64,000 bases of DNA from Chryseobacterium ureilyticum (GTDB lineage: Bacteria > Bacteroidota > Bacteroidia > Flavobacteriales > Weeksellaceae). Under the pieces are notes generated by a model. That model was given only the letters and a program-made list of their open reading frames with translations, had not been told where the DNA came from and did no database searches. Within the stretch, counting starts at the first letter, position 1; every line of letters begins with the position of its first letter. Location of the stretch: the NCBI RefSeq assembly GCF_900156735.1, contig NZ_FTOL01000001.1, positions 1,054,001 to 1,118,000 on the forward strand, read 5' to 3'. The translations under genes were made by a program, and so were the position numbers. Shown here one piece after another: positions 42,865-53,339 of the stretch.

Positions 42865-43764
42865 ATGATTAAAAAAATTGTAGCAGTTTGCCTACTGTCT
42901 GTAGCTGTAGTTTCCTGTAAAAAGGAAACTGCTGTTTCAGGTACAAAACCGGCAAGTGATTCAATTGCTAAAAACGAAACCCAGGAAAGTCAGTACAAAC
43001 CTATTGATACAGCATGTACCCAAGAGCATCAGCCTGCGGATTATATTGCTGCTCTTCAATGGTATCGTACTAAAATTTACAAAGAGATTACAGAAAACAG
43101 CCCGGAGCAGAACAATAAAGTGTATGAAGATTATGTGAAAATCAGAGAAAAATACACCGATTGTTTTAATGTTTCACAAAGTGAGATCTTAGACCAATAT
43201 GTAGAGTATCATACAGGAGAACCTGATACTTATAATTTGCCGGATAATGTAAAGAAAATGGCAGCCGAATTGAGCAAAGTAGGACTAGAATTCCGTGTGA
43301 TGGGAGAAGGTCTTACTGAAATTCATTCGTTACCCGGATATTATGAGTCAGTTTTTAAAAATAAAGTAACTCCAGATTATGATGCTTTTATCTCACAGAT
43401 GGCAAAAGATAATAAGGAAAATTATGCCGTAAATGGCGGGCTTTTGATAACCTGGGAAGAACTGGGAGACCGATTGATTGAATGGGAGAATTTTATGAAT
43501 AAATATCCTAAAAGTCCATTGATCAAAACAGCAAAAGAAAATTATCACAATTATCTGCTGGATTACCTCCTGGGAATGGATAGTAGCCGGATTTATGACA
43601 GTGAAGAAGGAAAAATATATGATGATATAAAGGAAGAATACAACCGAATCATCAAAAAGTATCCGAATTCTCAAACCGCAAAAAAAACTAAAGAACTAAT
43701 AGCCGCTTATGATTCCCATGTACCTGTGGACCAAATAGGTGAGAAAATCAATTTAAGAAGATAA
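42865..43764 (+). CDS. Lipoprotein of unknown function
   Basis: 299 residues. Lipobox VVSC, cysteine at 18. The remainder is helical and acidic with no family that I recognise; the C-terminal third (YDDIKEEYNRIIKKYPNSQTAKKTKELIAAYDSH) looks like a TPR-type end with the phrase KYPNS seen in outer-membrane assembly factors. It stands 20 bp after the phosphosugar mutase gene and 29 bp before the aminotransferase gene, so it lies within an apparent transcript with both. Confidence 0.75.
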   Translation: MIKKIVAVCLLSVAVVSCKKETAVSGTKPASDSIAKNETQESQYKPIDTACTQEHQPADYIAALQWYRTKIYKEITENSPEQNNKVYEDYVKIREKYTDCFNVSQSEILDQYVEYHTGEPDTYNLPDNVKKMAAELSKVGLEFRVMGEGLTEIHSLPGYYESVFKNKVTPDYDAFISQMAKDNKENYAVNGGLLITWEELGDRLIEWENFMNKYPKSPLIKTAKENYHNYLLDYLLGMDSSRIYDSEEGKIYDDIKEEYNRIIKKYPNSQTAKKTKELIAAYDSHVPVDQIGEKINLRR

Positions 43765-43793
43765 TATATTAGTAAATTTTAAATAAGAATAAA

Positions 43794-45047
43794 GTGAAAG
43801 TTTCAAAATTAGCAGCGAACCTGATCGGTTCTGAAATTGTAAAAATTGGTAACGAAGTAAATGATCTAAAAGCAAAAGGAGCAGAAATTGCCAATCTTAC
43901 TATTGGTGACCTGAATTCTAATATCTATCCTATACCAGCATTGCTGAAGGAAGAAATTCAGAAAGCCTATCAGAATAATCTGACAAACTATCCACCTGCC
44001 AACGGACTTTTATCTTTAAGAAAAGAAGTTTCCAAAGATTTAAAAACAAGATGGAACCTTGATTATTCACCAAACGATATCCTGATTACTGCAGGTTCAA
44101 GACCTTTGATCTATGCAGTATACAAAACCATCGTGGATGAAGGTGATAAAATCGTGTATCCTACACCATCTTGGAATAACAACCACTATGCTTATCTTAC
44201 TTCAGCAAATGCAGTAGAAGTAAAAACTAAGCCTGAAACAAACTTCCTTCCAACAGCAGACGATTTAAGACCTCATTTGGATGGAGCCGTTTTACTGGCA
44301 CTTTGTTCACCATTGAACCCAACAGGAACAATGTTTACAAGAGAGCAACTTTCAGAAATCTGTGAATTGGTAATCGCTGAAAACAAGAAAAGAGGATCAG
44401 ACGAAAAACCATTATACTTAATGTATGACCAAATCTATTCTAACCTTACTTTTGGTGCAGAACACGTAGATCCGGTTTCTCTTTTCCCTGAAATGAAAGA
44501 ATACACCGTGTATATCGATGGTATTTCAAAATGCCTTGCTGCTACAGGAGTACGTGTAGGATGGGGATTCGGTCCTGCTCACATCATTGATAAAATGAAA
44601 GCTCTTCTTACACACGTAGGAGCTTGGGCACCAAAACCAGAGCAGGAAGCAACTGCAAAATTCTATGAAAACCCTGAAAATGTAAACGTATTCGTAGAAG
44701 ACTTCAAAGGAAAGCTTGAAGAAAGCTTAAAAGTACTTCACGGTGGAGTTCAGGATTTAAAAGCAAAAGGTCTTTCTGTAGACAGTATTGAGCCGATGGG
44801 AGCACTTTATCTTACCATCAAACTTGATTATATCGGGAAAACAAAGCCAGATGGAGCTGTAATTGAAAACTCTTCAGATTTAGTATTCTACTTAATCAAT
44901 GAAGCGGGTGTGGCTTTAGTACCATTCTCAGCATTTGGAGAGGACAAATCTGAACCTTGGTTCCGTGCTTCAGTAGGAGGATTAGCTGTTGATGAGATCA
45001 AAGTAATGCTTCCGAAGCTGGAAAATGCTTTGAACAATCTGAAGTAA
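43794..45047 (+). CDS. Pyridoxal-phosphate aminotransferase, class I/II
   Basis: 417 residues, fold type I aminotransferase. Motifs: LLSLRKEVSKDL, the substrate loop CSPLNPTGTMF (about 171-181), YDQIYSNL (about 213-220) and the PLP lysine in GISKCLAATGVRVGW (about 243). The start is a GTG (KVSKLAANLIGSEIVKIG), as no ATG fits the family N-terminus. It moves an amino group between an amino acid and a 2-oxoacid; the pair used is not evident (aspartate or aromatic types are possible). Confidence 0.9.
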   Translation: MKVSKLAANLIGSEIVKIGNEVNDLKAKGAEIANLTIGDLNSNIYPIPALLKEEIQKAYQNNLTNYPPANGLLSLRKEVSKDLKTRWNLDYSPNDILITAGSRPLIYAVYKTIVDEGDKIVYPTPSWNNNHYAYLTSANAVEVKTKPETNFLPTADDLRPHLDGAVLLALCSPLNPTGTMFTREQLSEICELVIAENKKRGSDEKPLYLMYDQIYSNLTFGAEHVDPVSLFPEMKEYTVYIDGISKCLAATGVRVGWGFGPAHIIDKMKALLTHVGAWAPKPEQEATAKFYENPENVNVFVEDFKGKLEESLKVLHGGVQDLKAKGLSVDSIEPMGALYLTIKLDYIGKTKPDGAVIENSSDLVFYLINEAGVALVPFSAFGEDKSEPWFRASVGGLAVDEIKVMLPKLENALNNLK

Positions 45048-45070
45048 TCAACTTCATTAATTTATAAATG

Positions 45071-45136
45071 TACCAGTGTACCAATTCTCCAATGTTTTAA
45101 GTTGGTTAATATTGTTACACTGGTATATTGTTTTTT
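45071..45136. repeat. Inverted repeat TACCAGTGTA ... TACACTGGTA, terminator-like
   Basis: TACCAGTGTA (45071-45080) and TACACTGGTA (45116-45125), with more pairing inside; followed by TATTGTTTTTT. It may end the aminotransferase transcript or be one of the dispersed repeats. Confidence 0.6.
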
Positions 45137-45220
45137 ATTGTAATTATTTTGATTAATTATATAAGTTAAATTCAGTTTGATATTAAAAAAATTAAATAAA
45201 TATTAAAATCAAATAAACAC

Positions 45221-45252
45221 TTTGTAGAAAAGTCAGCTAGAGATTATCTTTG
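45221..45252 (+). promoter_or_regulatory. Promoter of the PAP2 phosphatase gene
   Basis: TTTG at 45221-45224, 20-bp spacer, exact -7 box TATCTTTG at 45245-45252. It excludes the upstream start at 45250. Confidence 0.7.
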
Positions 45253-45294
45253 AGCCCTTATAAATTAAGAATAAACAGGGCTGAAAATATAATA

Positions 45295-46281
45295 ATGAGA
45301 AAACTGAGATTTCTGTTGCTGCCAATATCTGTATTGGTATATTCACAAGAAGCTGATACATTGAAGGTAGAAAAAATGCCAAAAGAATCAGAATCTCCCA
45401 AAACACAAACTTACACCTTAAAAGACGGATCTGTAAGAACTTATCCTAAGCCCAAACTTCTAGACTTTGTTACGAAACTACCACGAAACTTTATCGATAC
45501 CAACAAAGATTTTGTGGCTAAAGATCATGCTTATTATTTAGGAGGAGCTGTTGCTTCCACACTCATTCTTCTGCCTTTTGACCAGAAGTTAATAGATAAC
45601 TCAAGAGAACTTGGTGAAAGATGGGGAATGGACAAAGATAATAACTATACCAAAGTAGGAGGTGTATTTAAAATTCCAAAAGATATCGGATCTACCTTAT
45701 ATCTGATCGGAAACGGGTCCACTTTAGTATTACTTGGAATTGGTTTCGGAACTTATGGTTTAATTAAAAATGATTACAGAGCACAGGCTACTGCAAGCGG
45801 ATTGATGGAAAGTTTAATTCTTTCCGGAGTTTTTACTCAAACCATCAAGAGAATTACAGGAAGAGAAAGCCCTTTTATAGCAGAAGAATACGGACATAAA
45901 GGAGGAGCATGGAATCCTTTTCCAAGTTTTTCAGCATTTGGCAAGAATACATCCAATTACGATGCAATGCCGTCTGGGCATTTAACAACCTTCATGGCTG
46001 GGATTACGGTTATTGCAGACAATTATCCCGATGCAGTTTGGATAAAACCAGTGGGGTATACCTTAGCAGGAGCTTTATGTTTTCAAATGATGCAAAGTAA
46101 AGTCCATTGGGCTTCAGACTATCCTTTAGCTTTATTAATGGGATATTTCATTGGAAAAACAATCTCCAAAAGCAGATATACTTCCTCCGAAGGCATTATC
46201 GGAAAGACAAAATATAAATTTGATCTTATGGCATCCCGCCAATGGGAATACAATATGATAGGAGTAAAACTATCTTTTTAA
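45295..46281 (+). CDS. PAP2-family phosphatase, exported
   Basis: 328 residues. Signal peptide 1-18 (MRKLRFLLLPISVLVYSQ). Phosphatase motifs: KRITGRESPF (degenerate KX6RP), AMPSGHLTTFMAG and SKVHWASDYPLALLMGY (catalytic histidine and aspartate). Between them hydrophobic helices place the active site at the membrane. Such enzymes act on lipid phosphates such as undecaprenyl diphosphate or phosphatidic acid. The C-terminus (YKFDLMASRQWEYNMIGVKLSF) ends in aromatic Phe, as outer-membrane proteins do. Start set by the promoter. Confidence 0.86.
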   Translation: MRKLRFLLLPISVLVYSQEADTLKVEKMPKESESPKTQTYTLKDGSVRTYPKPKLLDFVTKLPRNFIDTNKDFVAKDHAYYLGGAVASTLILLPFDQKLIDNSRELGERWGMDKDNNYTKVGGVFKIPKDIGSTLYLIGNGSTLVLLGIGFGTYGLIKNDYRAQATASGLMESLILSGVFTQTIKRITGRESPFIAEEYGHKGGAWNPFPSFSAFGKNTSNYDAMPSGHLTTFMAGITVIADNYPDAVWIKPVGYTLAGALCFQMMQSKVHWASDYPLALLMGYFIGKTISKSRYTSSEGIIGKTKYKFDLMASRQWEYNMIGVKLSF

Positions 46282-46312
46282 ATCGACTCATTTATTTTAA
46301 AAATCTATACCC

Positions 46313-46350
46313 AATTCTCACTTTTTCATTGAAAATGTGGGAATTTTTCT
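46313..46350 (+). terminator. Terminator after the PAP2 gene
   Basis: AATTCTCACTTTTTC (46313-46327), loop ATT, GAAAATGTGGGAATT (46331-46345), one mismatch and one wobble; then TTTC. Confidence 0.7.
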
Positions 46351-46435
46351 TTTTGGAAGATTAAAAATTATAGCATTTGCCACATGTGTTGAAAATAATA
46401 CCACAATTTATGGAACAAACTAAAATAGTTTTCAC

Positions 46436-46443
46436 TACTTTTG
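46436..46443 (+). promoter_or_regulatory. -7 box TACTTTTG upstream of kdsB
   Basis: Exact TAnnTTTG match 87 bp before the ATG at 46531, so the leader would be about 80 nt. Confidence 0.4.
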
Positions 46444-46530
46444 ATTTTAATATAGACTGTTATTTCCTTATTTTACGATAAAAGGATAGCAGACTTTGAA
46501 TTAAAAAGACTTAATTAATATTTTTATTAA

Positions 46531-47253
46531 ATGAAAATAATCGCTGTCATCCCTGCGCGCTATCAGGCAAGCCGTTTTCCAGGGAAACTTATGCAGATTT
46601 TAGGAGACAAAACAGTTATTACCACAACTTATCATAATGTATTGGAAACCAATTTGTTTGATGAGATTTTTGTGGCTACAGATTCTGAAATTATCTTTGA
46701 TGAAATTGTAAACAATGGTGGTAAAGCCGTTATGACAGGACAGCACGAAACAGGAAGTGACCGTATTGCAGAAGCCGTACAGAATATCGATTGTGATATC
46801 GTGATCAATGTTCAAGGTGATGAACCTTTCCTTAAACTTGAACCTTTACAGCAATTAATTGAAGTCTTTAAGAATGATGATCAACAGGAGATTTCATTAG
46901 CTTCTTTAAAAATAAAACTATCTGAAAAAGAAGAAATAGAAAACCCGAATAATGTAAAAGTAATCACGGATAATAACGGTTTTGCATTATATTTCAGCCG
47001 TTCTGCAATTCCTTTTCACAGAGAGATTTCTTACCATGTAGATTACTTTAAACATATCGGTGTATATGCATTTAGAAAAGAAGCATTATTACAATTCTCA
47101 AAGCTGGAAATGAAACCCCTTGAAATCTCTGAAAAAATAGAATGTATCCGTTATCTGGAGTACGGAATGAAGATCAAAATGATAGAAACCAATTTCGTGG
47201 GAGTAGGAATTGATACCCCGGCAGATCTAGAAAAAGCAAGAACATTGATTTAA
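46531..47253 (+). CDS. kdsB: 3-Deoxy-manno-octulosonate cytidylyltransferase
   Basis: 240 residues, normal for KdsB. N-terminal nucleotide loop [22 protein letters not shown], then [24 protein letters not shown] (metal aspartate) and the end [10 protein letters not shown]. It joins Kdo to CMP, the activated sugar for the inner core of lipopolysaccharide. It stands alone with its own leader; no other kds gene is in the window. Confidence 0.96.
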   Translation: MKIIAVIPARYQASRFPGKLMQILGDKTVITTTYHNVLETNLFDEIFVATDSEIIFDEIVNNGGKAVMTGQHETGSDRIAEAVQNIDCDIVINVQGDEPFLKLEPLQQLIEVFKNDDQQEISLASLKIKLSEKEEIENPNNVKVITDNNGFALYFSRSAIPFHREISYHVDYFKHIGVYAFRKEALLQFSKLEMKPLEISEKIECIRYLEYGMKIKMIETNFVGVGIDTPADLEKARTLI

Positions 47254-47311
47254 TTGAGATCGTGCGAATTTGCAATTTTAACCTTTTGCCTTCGGTTCGC
47301 TTCCTCTGCCT

Positions 47312-47344
47312 TTTTGCATTTTATCCCAAATCCCCTTATATTTG
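47312..47344 (+). promoter_or_regulatory. Promoter of the LolA-like protein gene
   Basis: TTTTG ending at 47316, 20-bp spacer, exact -7 box TATATTTG at 47337-47344; ATG at 47363. Confidence 0.7.
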
Positions 47345-47362
47345 AATTTATAAATAAAATTA

Positions 47363-48025
47363 ATGAAGAAGTTACTGTTAGTATTTGGACTGGTATTTTC
47401 ACACTTAACATTTGCCCAGACCGCAAAGGAAATCATAGACAAAAACATTGAATTATCCGGAGGGTTAACGAACTGGAAGCTTTTAAACTCAGTGTTGTTA
47501 CAGGGAAAAGTAGTGTTGGGAATCAAAGATGAATATCCTATAAAAATTTATCAGCAGCGTCCAAACCTTACCAAAACAATCATTACAACCGGAGGAAAAG
47601 AAACAGCCATTGAAGGCTTTGACGGAAACAAAGGGTACGCAATGAACTATGCAGCCAATAAACTTCAGGAATACCCTGAATATGTGCCGGAAAGTTTTGA
47701 TAATGACTTCATTGATTGGGAAAATAAAGGTTTTGATGCCAAATACCTTGGAAAAGAAAAAGTAGGAGAGATCTACTGTCATAAAGTAGAACTTACCAAA
47801 AACGTAAATAAGAATATGTACTATTTTGATACAAAATCTTATATGCTTTTAAAAGAAGTGAAAAAAGATGAAACAGTAATATATTCTGATTATAAGAAAG
47901 TGGGAAATCTTATTATGCCGTTCAGAATAGAATCTTCAAGCTCTAAGAAAGATGGAGATTATGTAATGCTGTTCAATAAAATTGATGTTAATAAAGTTTT
48001 CCCTTCCAATATTTTTAAGTTTTAA
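47363..48025 (+). CDS. LolA-like outer membrane lipoprotein-sorting-type protein
   Basis: 220 residues. Signal peptide 1-19 (MKKLLLVFGLVFSHLTFAQ). The body has the unclosed beta-barrel pattern of LolA/LolB-like proteins: AKEIIDKNIELSGG, then KIYQQRPNLTKTIITTGGKE, VELTKNVNKNMYYFDTKSYMLLKEV and the end MPFRIESSSSKKDGDYVMLFNKIDVN. It may carry a lipid through the periplasm. True LolA is not implied, since many paralogues exist in Bacteroidota. The peroxidase follows 36 bp downstream. Confidence 0.8.
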   Translation: MKKLLLVFGLVFSHLTFAQTAKEIIDKNIELSGGLTNWKLLNSVLLQGKVVLGIKDEYPIKIYQQRPNLTKTIITTGGKETAIEGFDGNKGYAMNYAANKLQEYPEYVPESFDNDFIDWENKGFDAKYLGKEKVGEIYCHKVELTKNVNKNMYYFDTKSYMLLKEVKKDETVIYSDYKKVGNLIMPFRIESSSSKKDGDYVMLFNKIDVNKVFPSNIFKF

Positions 48026-48060
48026 ATCAACAGCAGTCTGACTGCATAAATTTATAAGAA

Positions 48061-48636
48061 ATGAAAAATATTTTTTTAATGCTGTTTGCATTTGTTGCTA
48101 TTTTGCAAAGTTGCACCAATCAAAAAAGTGAAATTTCTAAAGCTAAAACCACAGAACTTATGGGAAAAACAATATATGACTTCAAAGTAGAAAGCCTTGA
48201 TGGTAAAGAGATCAACTTTGCAGATTTCAAAGGAAAGAAAATCCTTATCGTAAATACAGCATCAGAGTGCGGATTTACTCCTCAGTATGCAGATCTTGAA
48301 AAATTATATGAAGAATATAAAGATAAATTGGTAATCGTAGGTTTCCCTGCAAATAATTTCGGAGGACAGGAACCGGGAACCAATGCTGAAATCGGAACAT
48401 TCTGCCAGAAAAATTATGGAGTAACATTCCCGATGGCTGCCAAAGTTTCTGTAAAAGGAGATGATACAGCACCGATCTTTAAGTATTTAACAGAAAAAGA
48501 CCTGAATGGTATAAAAAATTCAACCATACTGTGGAATTTCACCAAATTCCTGATCGATGAAAATGGAAAACTTATTGATTCATATGTAAGCACTACAAAA
48601 CCAACAAGTGAGTCGATTACGAAGCATTTAAAGTAA
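48061..48636 (+). CDS. Glutathione-peroxidase-family lipoprotein
   Basis: 191 residues. Lipobox LQSC, Cys18. Peroxidatic cysteine C70 in TASECGFTPQYADLE; the rest of the active site is in GFPANNFGGQEPG (glutamine) and ILWNFTKFLID (tryptophan and asparagine). It has cysteine, not selenocysteine, so most likely uses thioredoxin rather than glutathione to reduce peroxides. A second family cysteine is in IGTFCQKNYGV. It works in the periplasm by its lipid anchor. Terminator follows. Confidence 0.92.
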   Translation: MKNIFLMLFAFVAILQSCTNQKSEISKAKTTELMGKTIYDFKVESLDGKEINFADFKGKKILIVNTASECGFTPQYADLEKLYEEYKDKLVIVGFPANNFGGQEPGTNAEIGTFCQKNYGVTFPMAAKVSVKGDDTAPIFKYLTEKDLNGIKNSTILWNFTKFLIDENGKLIDSYVSTTKPTSESITKHLK

Positions 48637-48655
48637 ATAACAAAAAATTCTATAG

Positions 48656-48684
48656 AAGCGGATGATAGTTCATCCGCTTTTTTT
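48656..48684 (+). terminator. Terminator after the peroxidase gene
   Basis: AAGCGGATGA (48656-48665), loop TAGT, TCATCCGCTT (48670-48679), then TTTTT. Confidence 0.92.
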
Positions 48685-48802
48685 ATGATCTTAAATTAAA
48701 AAATACTGAATCGATCCCAAAAACTGGGGGATAATATTATTTGTATTTATGGAATCTGATTTGATATTCTATGTTAGCTTTCAAATACATAGGTTAAAAA
48801 AA

Positions 48803-49462
48803 TTAAGCATCTATTACCTTCTCAGCAAAACAGAAAATATTTCCAAGCTTAATACTCGAATAGCCATTGCTTTTAATTTTAGAAGAATTGATCATTGCTT
48901 TTGCTAAAACATCGGTAGGCAAAGGCTTTTGACTTTCCAATAATCCAAGTTTATTAGCGAACTTTATAATTCTGCTGCCCAAAACTTCACCTGTTCTCTC
49001 AGAGTCTTTCCGTTCAAGCATTCCGGGTTTGAAAATGGTGATTTTATTGAAATGTAGCTGTTTTACAGCTTCTTCCAATTCACCTTTCATTTTAGAATAG
49101 AAAATCTTGGAGGTAGGATTTGCTCCGTAGGCAGAAACCAAAACATAATCTTCCACATCATTTTCCCTTGCGGCTTTGGCAAAATCATACTGATAATCAA
49201 AATCTACCTTTTTTTGAGCTTCCTTACTTCCTGCATCCTTTAAAGTAGTTCCCAGACATGAAAATGCAACGTCTCCTTTCACCATTTGCTTCCATTCTTC
49301 TGGTTTTTCAAAATTGACGATATGAACCTTAAGTTTTTCGTTATGAATGTCCACAGGTTTTCTTACAAAAATATTTACTTCCTCAAAATCCTTATCGTTG
49401 AGCAATTGATTAACTAAATCTTTCCCTGTAGCGCCTGTAGCACCGATTACTAAAGCTTTCAT
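48803..49462 (-). CDS. NAD(P)-binding oxidoreductase (atypical SDR, NmrA/HTATIP2-like)
   Basis: 219 residues. Rossmann start MKALVIGATGATGKDLVNQLL (TGxxGxxG). Core phrases AFSCLGTTLKDAGSKEAQKKVDFDYQYDFAKAA and YVLVSAYGANPTSKIFYSKMKGELEEAV match the group of atypical short-chain dehydrogenases near HTATIP2. The active YxxxK-like pair is YSKMK. Substrate unknown. It is divergent from the gene at 49619, with heptamer repeats between. Confidence 0.87.
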   Translation of the reverse strand: MKALVIGATGATGKDLVNQLLNDKDFEEVNIFVRKPVDIHNEKLKVHIVNFEKPEEWKQMVKGDVAFSCLGTTLKDAGSKEAQKKVDFDYQYDFAKAARENDVEDYVLVSAYGANPTSKIFYSKMKGELEEAVKQLHFNKITIFKPGMLERKDSERTGEVLGSRIIKFANKLGLLESQKPLPTDVLAKAMINSSKIKSNGYSSIKLGNIFCFAEKVIDA

Positions 49463-49505
49463 AACAATGTAGTTTGATGTGATGATATTTCTTTCTTAAA
49501 TTTAC

Positions 49506-49513
49506 TAAATTTG
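49506..49513 (+). promoter_or_regulatory. -7 box TAAATTTG next to heptamer repeats
   Basis: Exact TAnnTTTG match directly before the repeats at 49514-49550; it points at the gene at 49619, with the repeats in its leader. Confidence 0.4.
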
Positions 49514-49552
49514 AATAAAAGATAAAAGATAAAAGATAAAAGATAAAAGATC
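49514..49552. repeat. Tandem 7-bp repeat (GATAAAA), five copies
   Basis: Five perfect or near-perfect units (AATAAAA, then GATAAAA four times, then GAT) in the space between two divergent genes. Such arrays can change in copy number by slippage. Confidence 0.85.
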
Positions 49553-49618
49553 TTATCATTAAAGACCTCTTATACCAACTATTACAAATTACGAATTATT
49601 TATTACTCATAACAAACC

Positions 49619-49972
49619 ATGGATGCCAACGAAATATTAGAATATTGTCTTGCTAAAAAAGCAGTTACAGAAAGCTTTCCTTTTGATAACGAAACACTTG
49701 TATTAAAATTAGATACTAAAATGTTTCTGCTAATGGGGCTTGAAAGACAACCTTTGTCCATCAATGTAAAAACAGATCCGGAATGGAGTGCTGAGCTTCG
49801 GGAACAATATCCACAGATCATAGGAGCTTATCACATGAATAAAACCCATTGGAATTCCGTATCTGTAGATGGTTTGAAAAGAGAACTTATCTTTAAATTG
49901 ATTGATCATTCTTATGATTTGGTATTTAAATCTTTAACCAAAAAAGTTCAGAATACAATCAATAATTCTTAA
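49619..49972 (+). CDS. MmcQ/YjbR family protein
   Basis: 117 residues, the normal size. The pattern EILEYCLAKKAVTESFPFDNETLVLKLDTKMFLLMGLERQPLSINVKTDPEWSAELREQYPQIIGAYHMNKTHWNSV is that of the MmcQ/YjbR family (double-wing, DNA-binding-like fold). The function of the family is unknown. It stands alone, after a TAnnTTTG box and heptamer repeats. Confidence 0.9.
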   Translation: MDANEILEYCLAKKAVTESFPFDNETLVLKLDTKMFLLMGLERQPLSINVKTDPEWSAELREQYPQIIGAYHMNKTHWNSVSVDGLKRELIFKLIDHSYDLVFKSLTKKVQNTINNS

Positions 49973-50072
49973 GGTATTGGTTTTATGTGCTGAATGTAAT
50001 TAATTTAAGGTACGAATTTTGTTATCAAATATCTGTGAAATATTAAATTGATATTAATTAAAATAAGAACAA

Positions 50073-50558
50073 ATGAGAAATCACCTGTTATTATTCATGG
50101 CAGCTGGAGCGTTGACGTTATCAAGCTGTAATAAACAGGAAAAAAAAGATCAGCCAACCACACCTGAAACTACTGAAAATGTAAAATCTGAAAACATCAA
50201 AATAGAATTTACAGGAACAGAGACTTTTACAATTAAAAATCCAAAGCTTAAAGTAAGTTTATATGGAGTGAGCGAAGGTTTACAGGATGCACCTGCAACA
50301 TTAATTACAGAAAAAGAAGTTGAAGGAAAAGCAATTCCTTTTACGATTGAACTTCCGGTACCTGCTGATGCAGAAAGCAAAATTACTCCTAAACCTACAA
50401 ATGGCGTTAAGTATTATATCGCTACAGAATGGGATTCTGATGGAAACGGAAAAGCCAATGAAAAAGGAGATATCTTTATTGATCACGATAAGGAATTCCC
50501 TAATGTGAAAATAAATAGTGAAACACCACAGAAAATTTATGTGAAAACATTGAAATAA
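50073..50558 (+). CDS. Lipoprotein of unknown function
   Basis: 161 residues. Lipobox LSSC with the cysteine at 19 (MRNHLLLFMAAGALTLSSCNKQ). The body has a single beta-sandwich-like region (IKIEFTGTETFTIKNPKLKVSLYGVSEGLQDAPATLI) and an acidic calcium-type loop (EWDSDGNGKANEKGDIFIDHDKE). I do not recognise the family. It converges with ribF on a two-way terminator. Confidence 0.75.
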   Translation: MRNHLLLFMAAGALTLSSCNKQEKKDQPTTPETTENVKSENIKIEFTGTETFTIKNPKLKVSLYGVSEGLQDAPATLITEKEVEGKAIPFTIELPVPADAESKITPKPTNGVKYYIATEWDSDGNGKANEKGDIFIDHDKEFPNVKINSETPQKIYVKTLK

Positions 50559-50568
50559 ATAAAAAAAT

Positions 50569-50600
50569 AAACGGCTATTCAATATTGAATAGCCGTTTCT
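50569..50600. terminator. Two-way terminator between a lipoprotein gene and ribF
   Basis: AAACGGCTATTCAA (50569-50582), TA, TTGAATAGCCGTTT (50585-50598): a perfect palindrome, with T-rich flanks on both strands. Confidence 0.88.
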
Positions 50601-50603
50601 ATC

Positions 50604-51524
50604 TTAAAAAATAAATTCTTCTGTTAGTCGTTTATCTTCATCAAGTCTCTCGATAAGCTTTTCCAGCCCTTCAAACTTGATTTCATCATGAAGGAAATCT
50701 CTGAACTTTACGGTTATTCTTTGATCGTAAATATCATCATTAAAATTGAGAATATATACTTCAACCGTCAATTTTTCTCCGTTTACCGTAGGATTGGTTC
50801 CAATGCTCAGCATTCCCTTATATTGCTGTCCTTTTACTTCAACTTCTACAATATAAGCTCCTTTTTTAGGTAAAAGCTTAATAGATTCCGTATCAATATT
50901 AGCCGTTGGGTAACCAATTGTTCTACCGATCTTCTTGCCATGAACTACCGTCCCGGAAACAGGGTAGAAGTATCCCAGCATCTCATTGGCTTCTTTAATA
51001 TTCCCTGTTAAAAGTGCATTACGAACCTTTGTAGAACTGATATTGTTTTCATGAATATTTATGGCTTCCATTTGTTCTACCTCAAAATCAAGCTCTTTGG
51101 ATAGTTTTTGGAGAAGTTCAAAATTTCCACTTTTATTTTTTCCGAAAGAATGATCATATCCTATAATAAGATACTTCACATTAAGTTTGTCAATTAAAAT
51201 CTGACGTACAAATTCTTCTCCGGTTAAATTCCTGAATTCTTCATCAAATTCTTTTAGGAATAAATTATCAATACCATATTTATCAAGCAATTGCTGCTTT
51301 TCTTCTATGGTATTCAGAAGCTTTAAATCCTCATTAGGATTGAAAACAAACCTTGGATGTGGCCAAAAAGTAAGCATAGCAGTTTCCAGATTGTTAGCTG
51401 CTCCTACATTAATAAGTTCATCAATAATACTTTTATGACCCAGATGTACTCCGTCAAACATACCTAAAGACAAGGCTAGAGGCTTTTGAGAGGAATAATC
51501 TTTAAAATTTTTAAAAACTTTCAA
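50604..51524 (-). CDS. ribF: Bifunctional riboflavin kinase / FAD synthetase
   Basis: 306 residues. The N-terminal half is the FMN adenylyltransferase with SLGMFDGVHLGHKSII (HxGH-type nucleotide loop) and IGYDHSFGKNKSGN. The C-terminal half is the riboflavin kinase with GKKIGRTIGYPTANID. It makes FMN and then FAD, so it supplies EtfAB and proline dehydrogenase. The start is a TTG at 51524 (KVFKNFKDYSSQKPLALSLG): the -7 box at 51544-51551 rules out the ATG at 51590, which would come before the start of transcription. Confidence 0.94.
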   Translation of the reverse strand: MKVFKNFKDYSSQKPLALSLGMFDGVHLGHKSIIDELINVGAANNLETAMLTFWPHPRFVFNPNEDLKLLNTIEEKQQLLDKYGIDNLFLKEFDEEFRNLTGEEFVRQILIDKLNVKYLIIGYDHSFGKNKSGNFELLQKLSKELDFEVEQMEAINIHENNISSTKVRNALLTGNIKEANEMLGYFYPVSGTVVHGKKIGRTIGYPTANIDTESIKLLPKKGAYIVEVEVKGQQYKGMLSIGTNPTVNGEKLTVEVYILNFNDDIYDQRITVKFRDFLHDEIKFEGLEKLIERLDEDKRLTEEFIF

Positions 51525-51543
51525 AACGGAAAAATTTTGACTG

Positions 51544-51551
51544 CAAATATA
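51544..51551 (-). promoter_or_regulatory. -7 box TATATTTG of ribF
   Basis: Exact TAnnTTTG on the minus strand, 19 bp before the TTG start at 51524. It decides the start codon. Confidence 0.6.
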
Positions 51552-51681
51552 GATATAATGTAACAATCTATCAATATAACAATGGATCAATATTTTTTAC
51601 TGTTAAATAAGGTTGTCAGATTGGTAAATGACAGCTTTTGTAAATTTGTAAAAAGTATGATAAAAATCTTTTTTTTACCAA

Positions 51682-53240
<1,559 letters not shown>

Positions 53241-53294
53241 TAAATTAGACATAAGATTCTTAGACGTGAGATGAGAGACAATAATGTTTGTCAA

Positions 53295-53330
53295 AATCTT
53301 TTAATCTTTCAATCTTTTAATCTTTTAATC
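53295..53330. repeat. Tandem 8-bp repeat AATCTTTT, about 4.5 copies
   Basis: AATCTTTT, AATCTTTC, AATCTTTT, AATCTTTT, AATC in the spacer between atpD and atpC. Similar runs lie between etfB and etfA (5503-5540). Confidence 0.8.
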
Positions 53331-53339
53331 TAAATTAAA

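Noticed and set aside
45250..45294. PAP2 protein start at 45250
   Set aside because: The TTG is part of the -7 box; the ATG at 45295 begins a normal signal peptide.
49514..49552. CRISPR-like array
   Set aside because: The units are 7 bp with no spacers; it is a simple tandem repeat.
51525..51590. ATG start of ribF at 51590
   Set aside because: The -7 box at 51544-51551 places the start of transcription downstream of it; the family N-terminus begins at the TTG at 51524.
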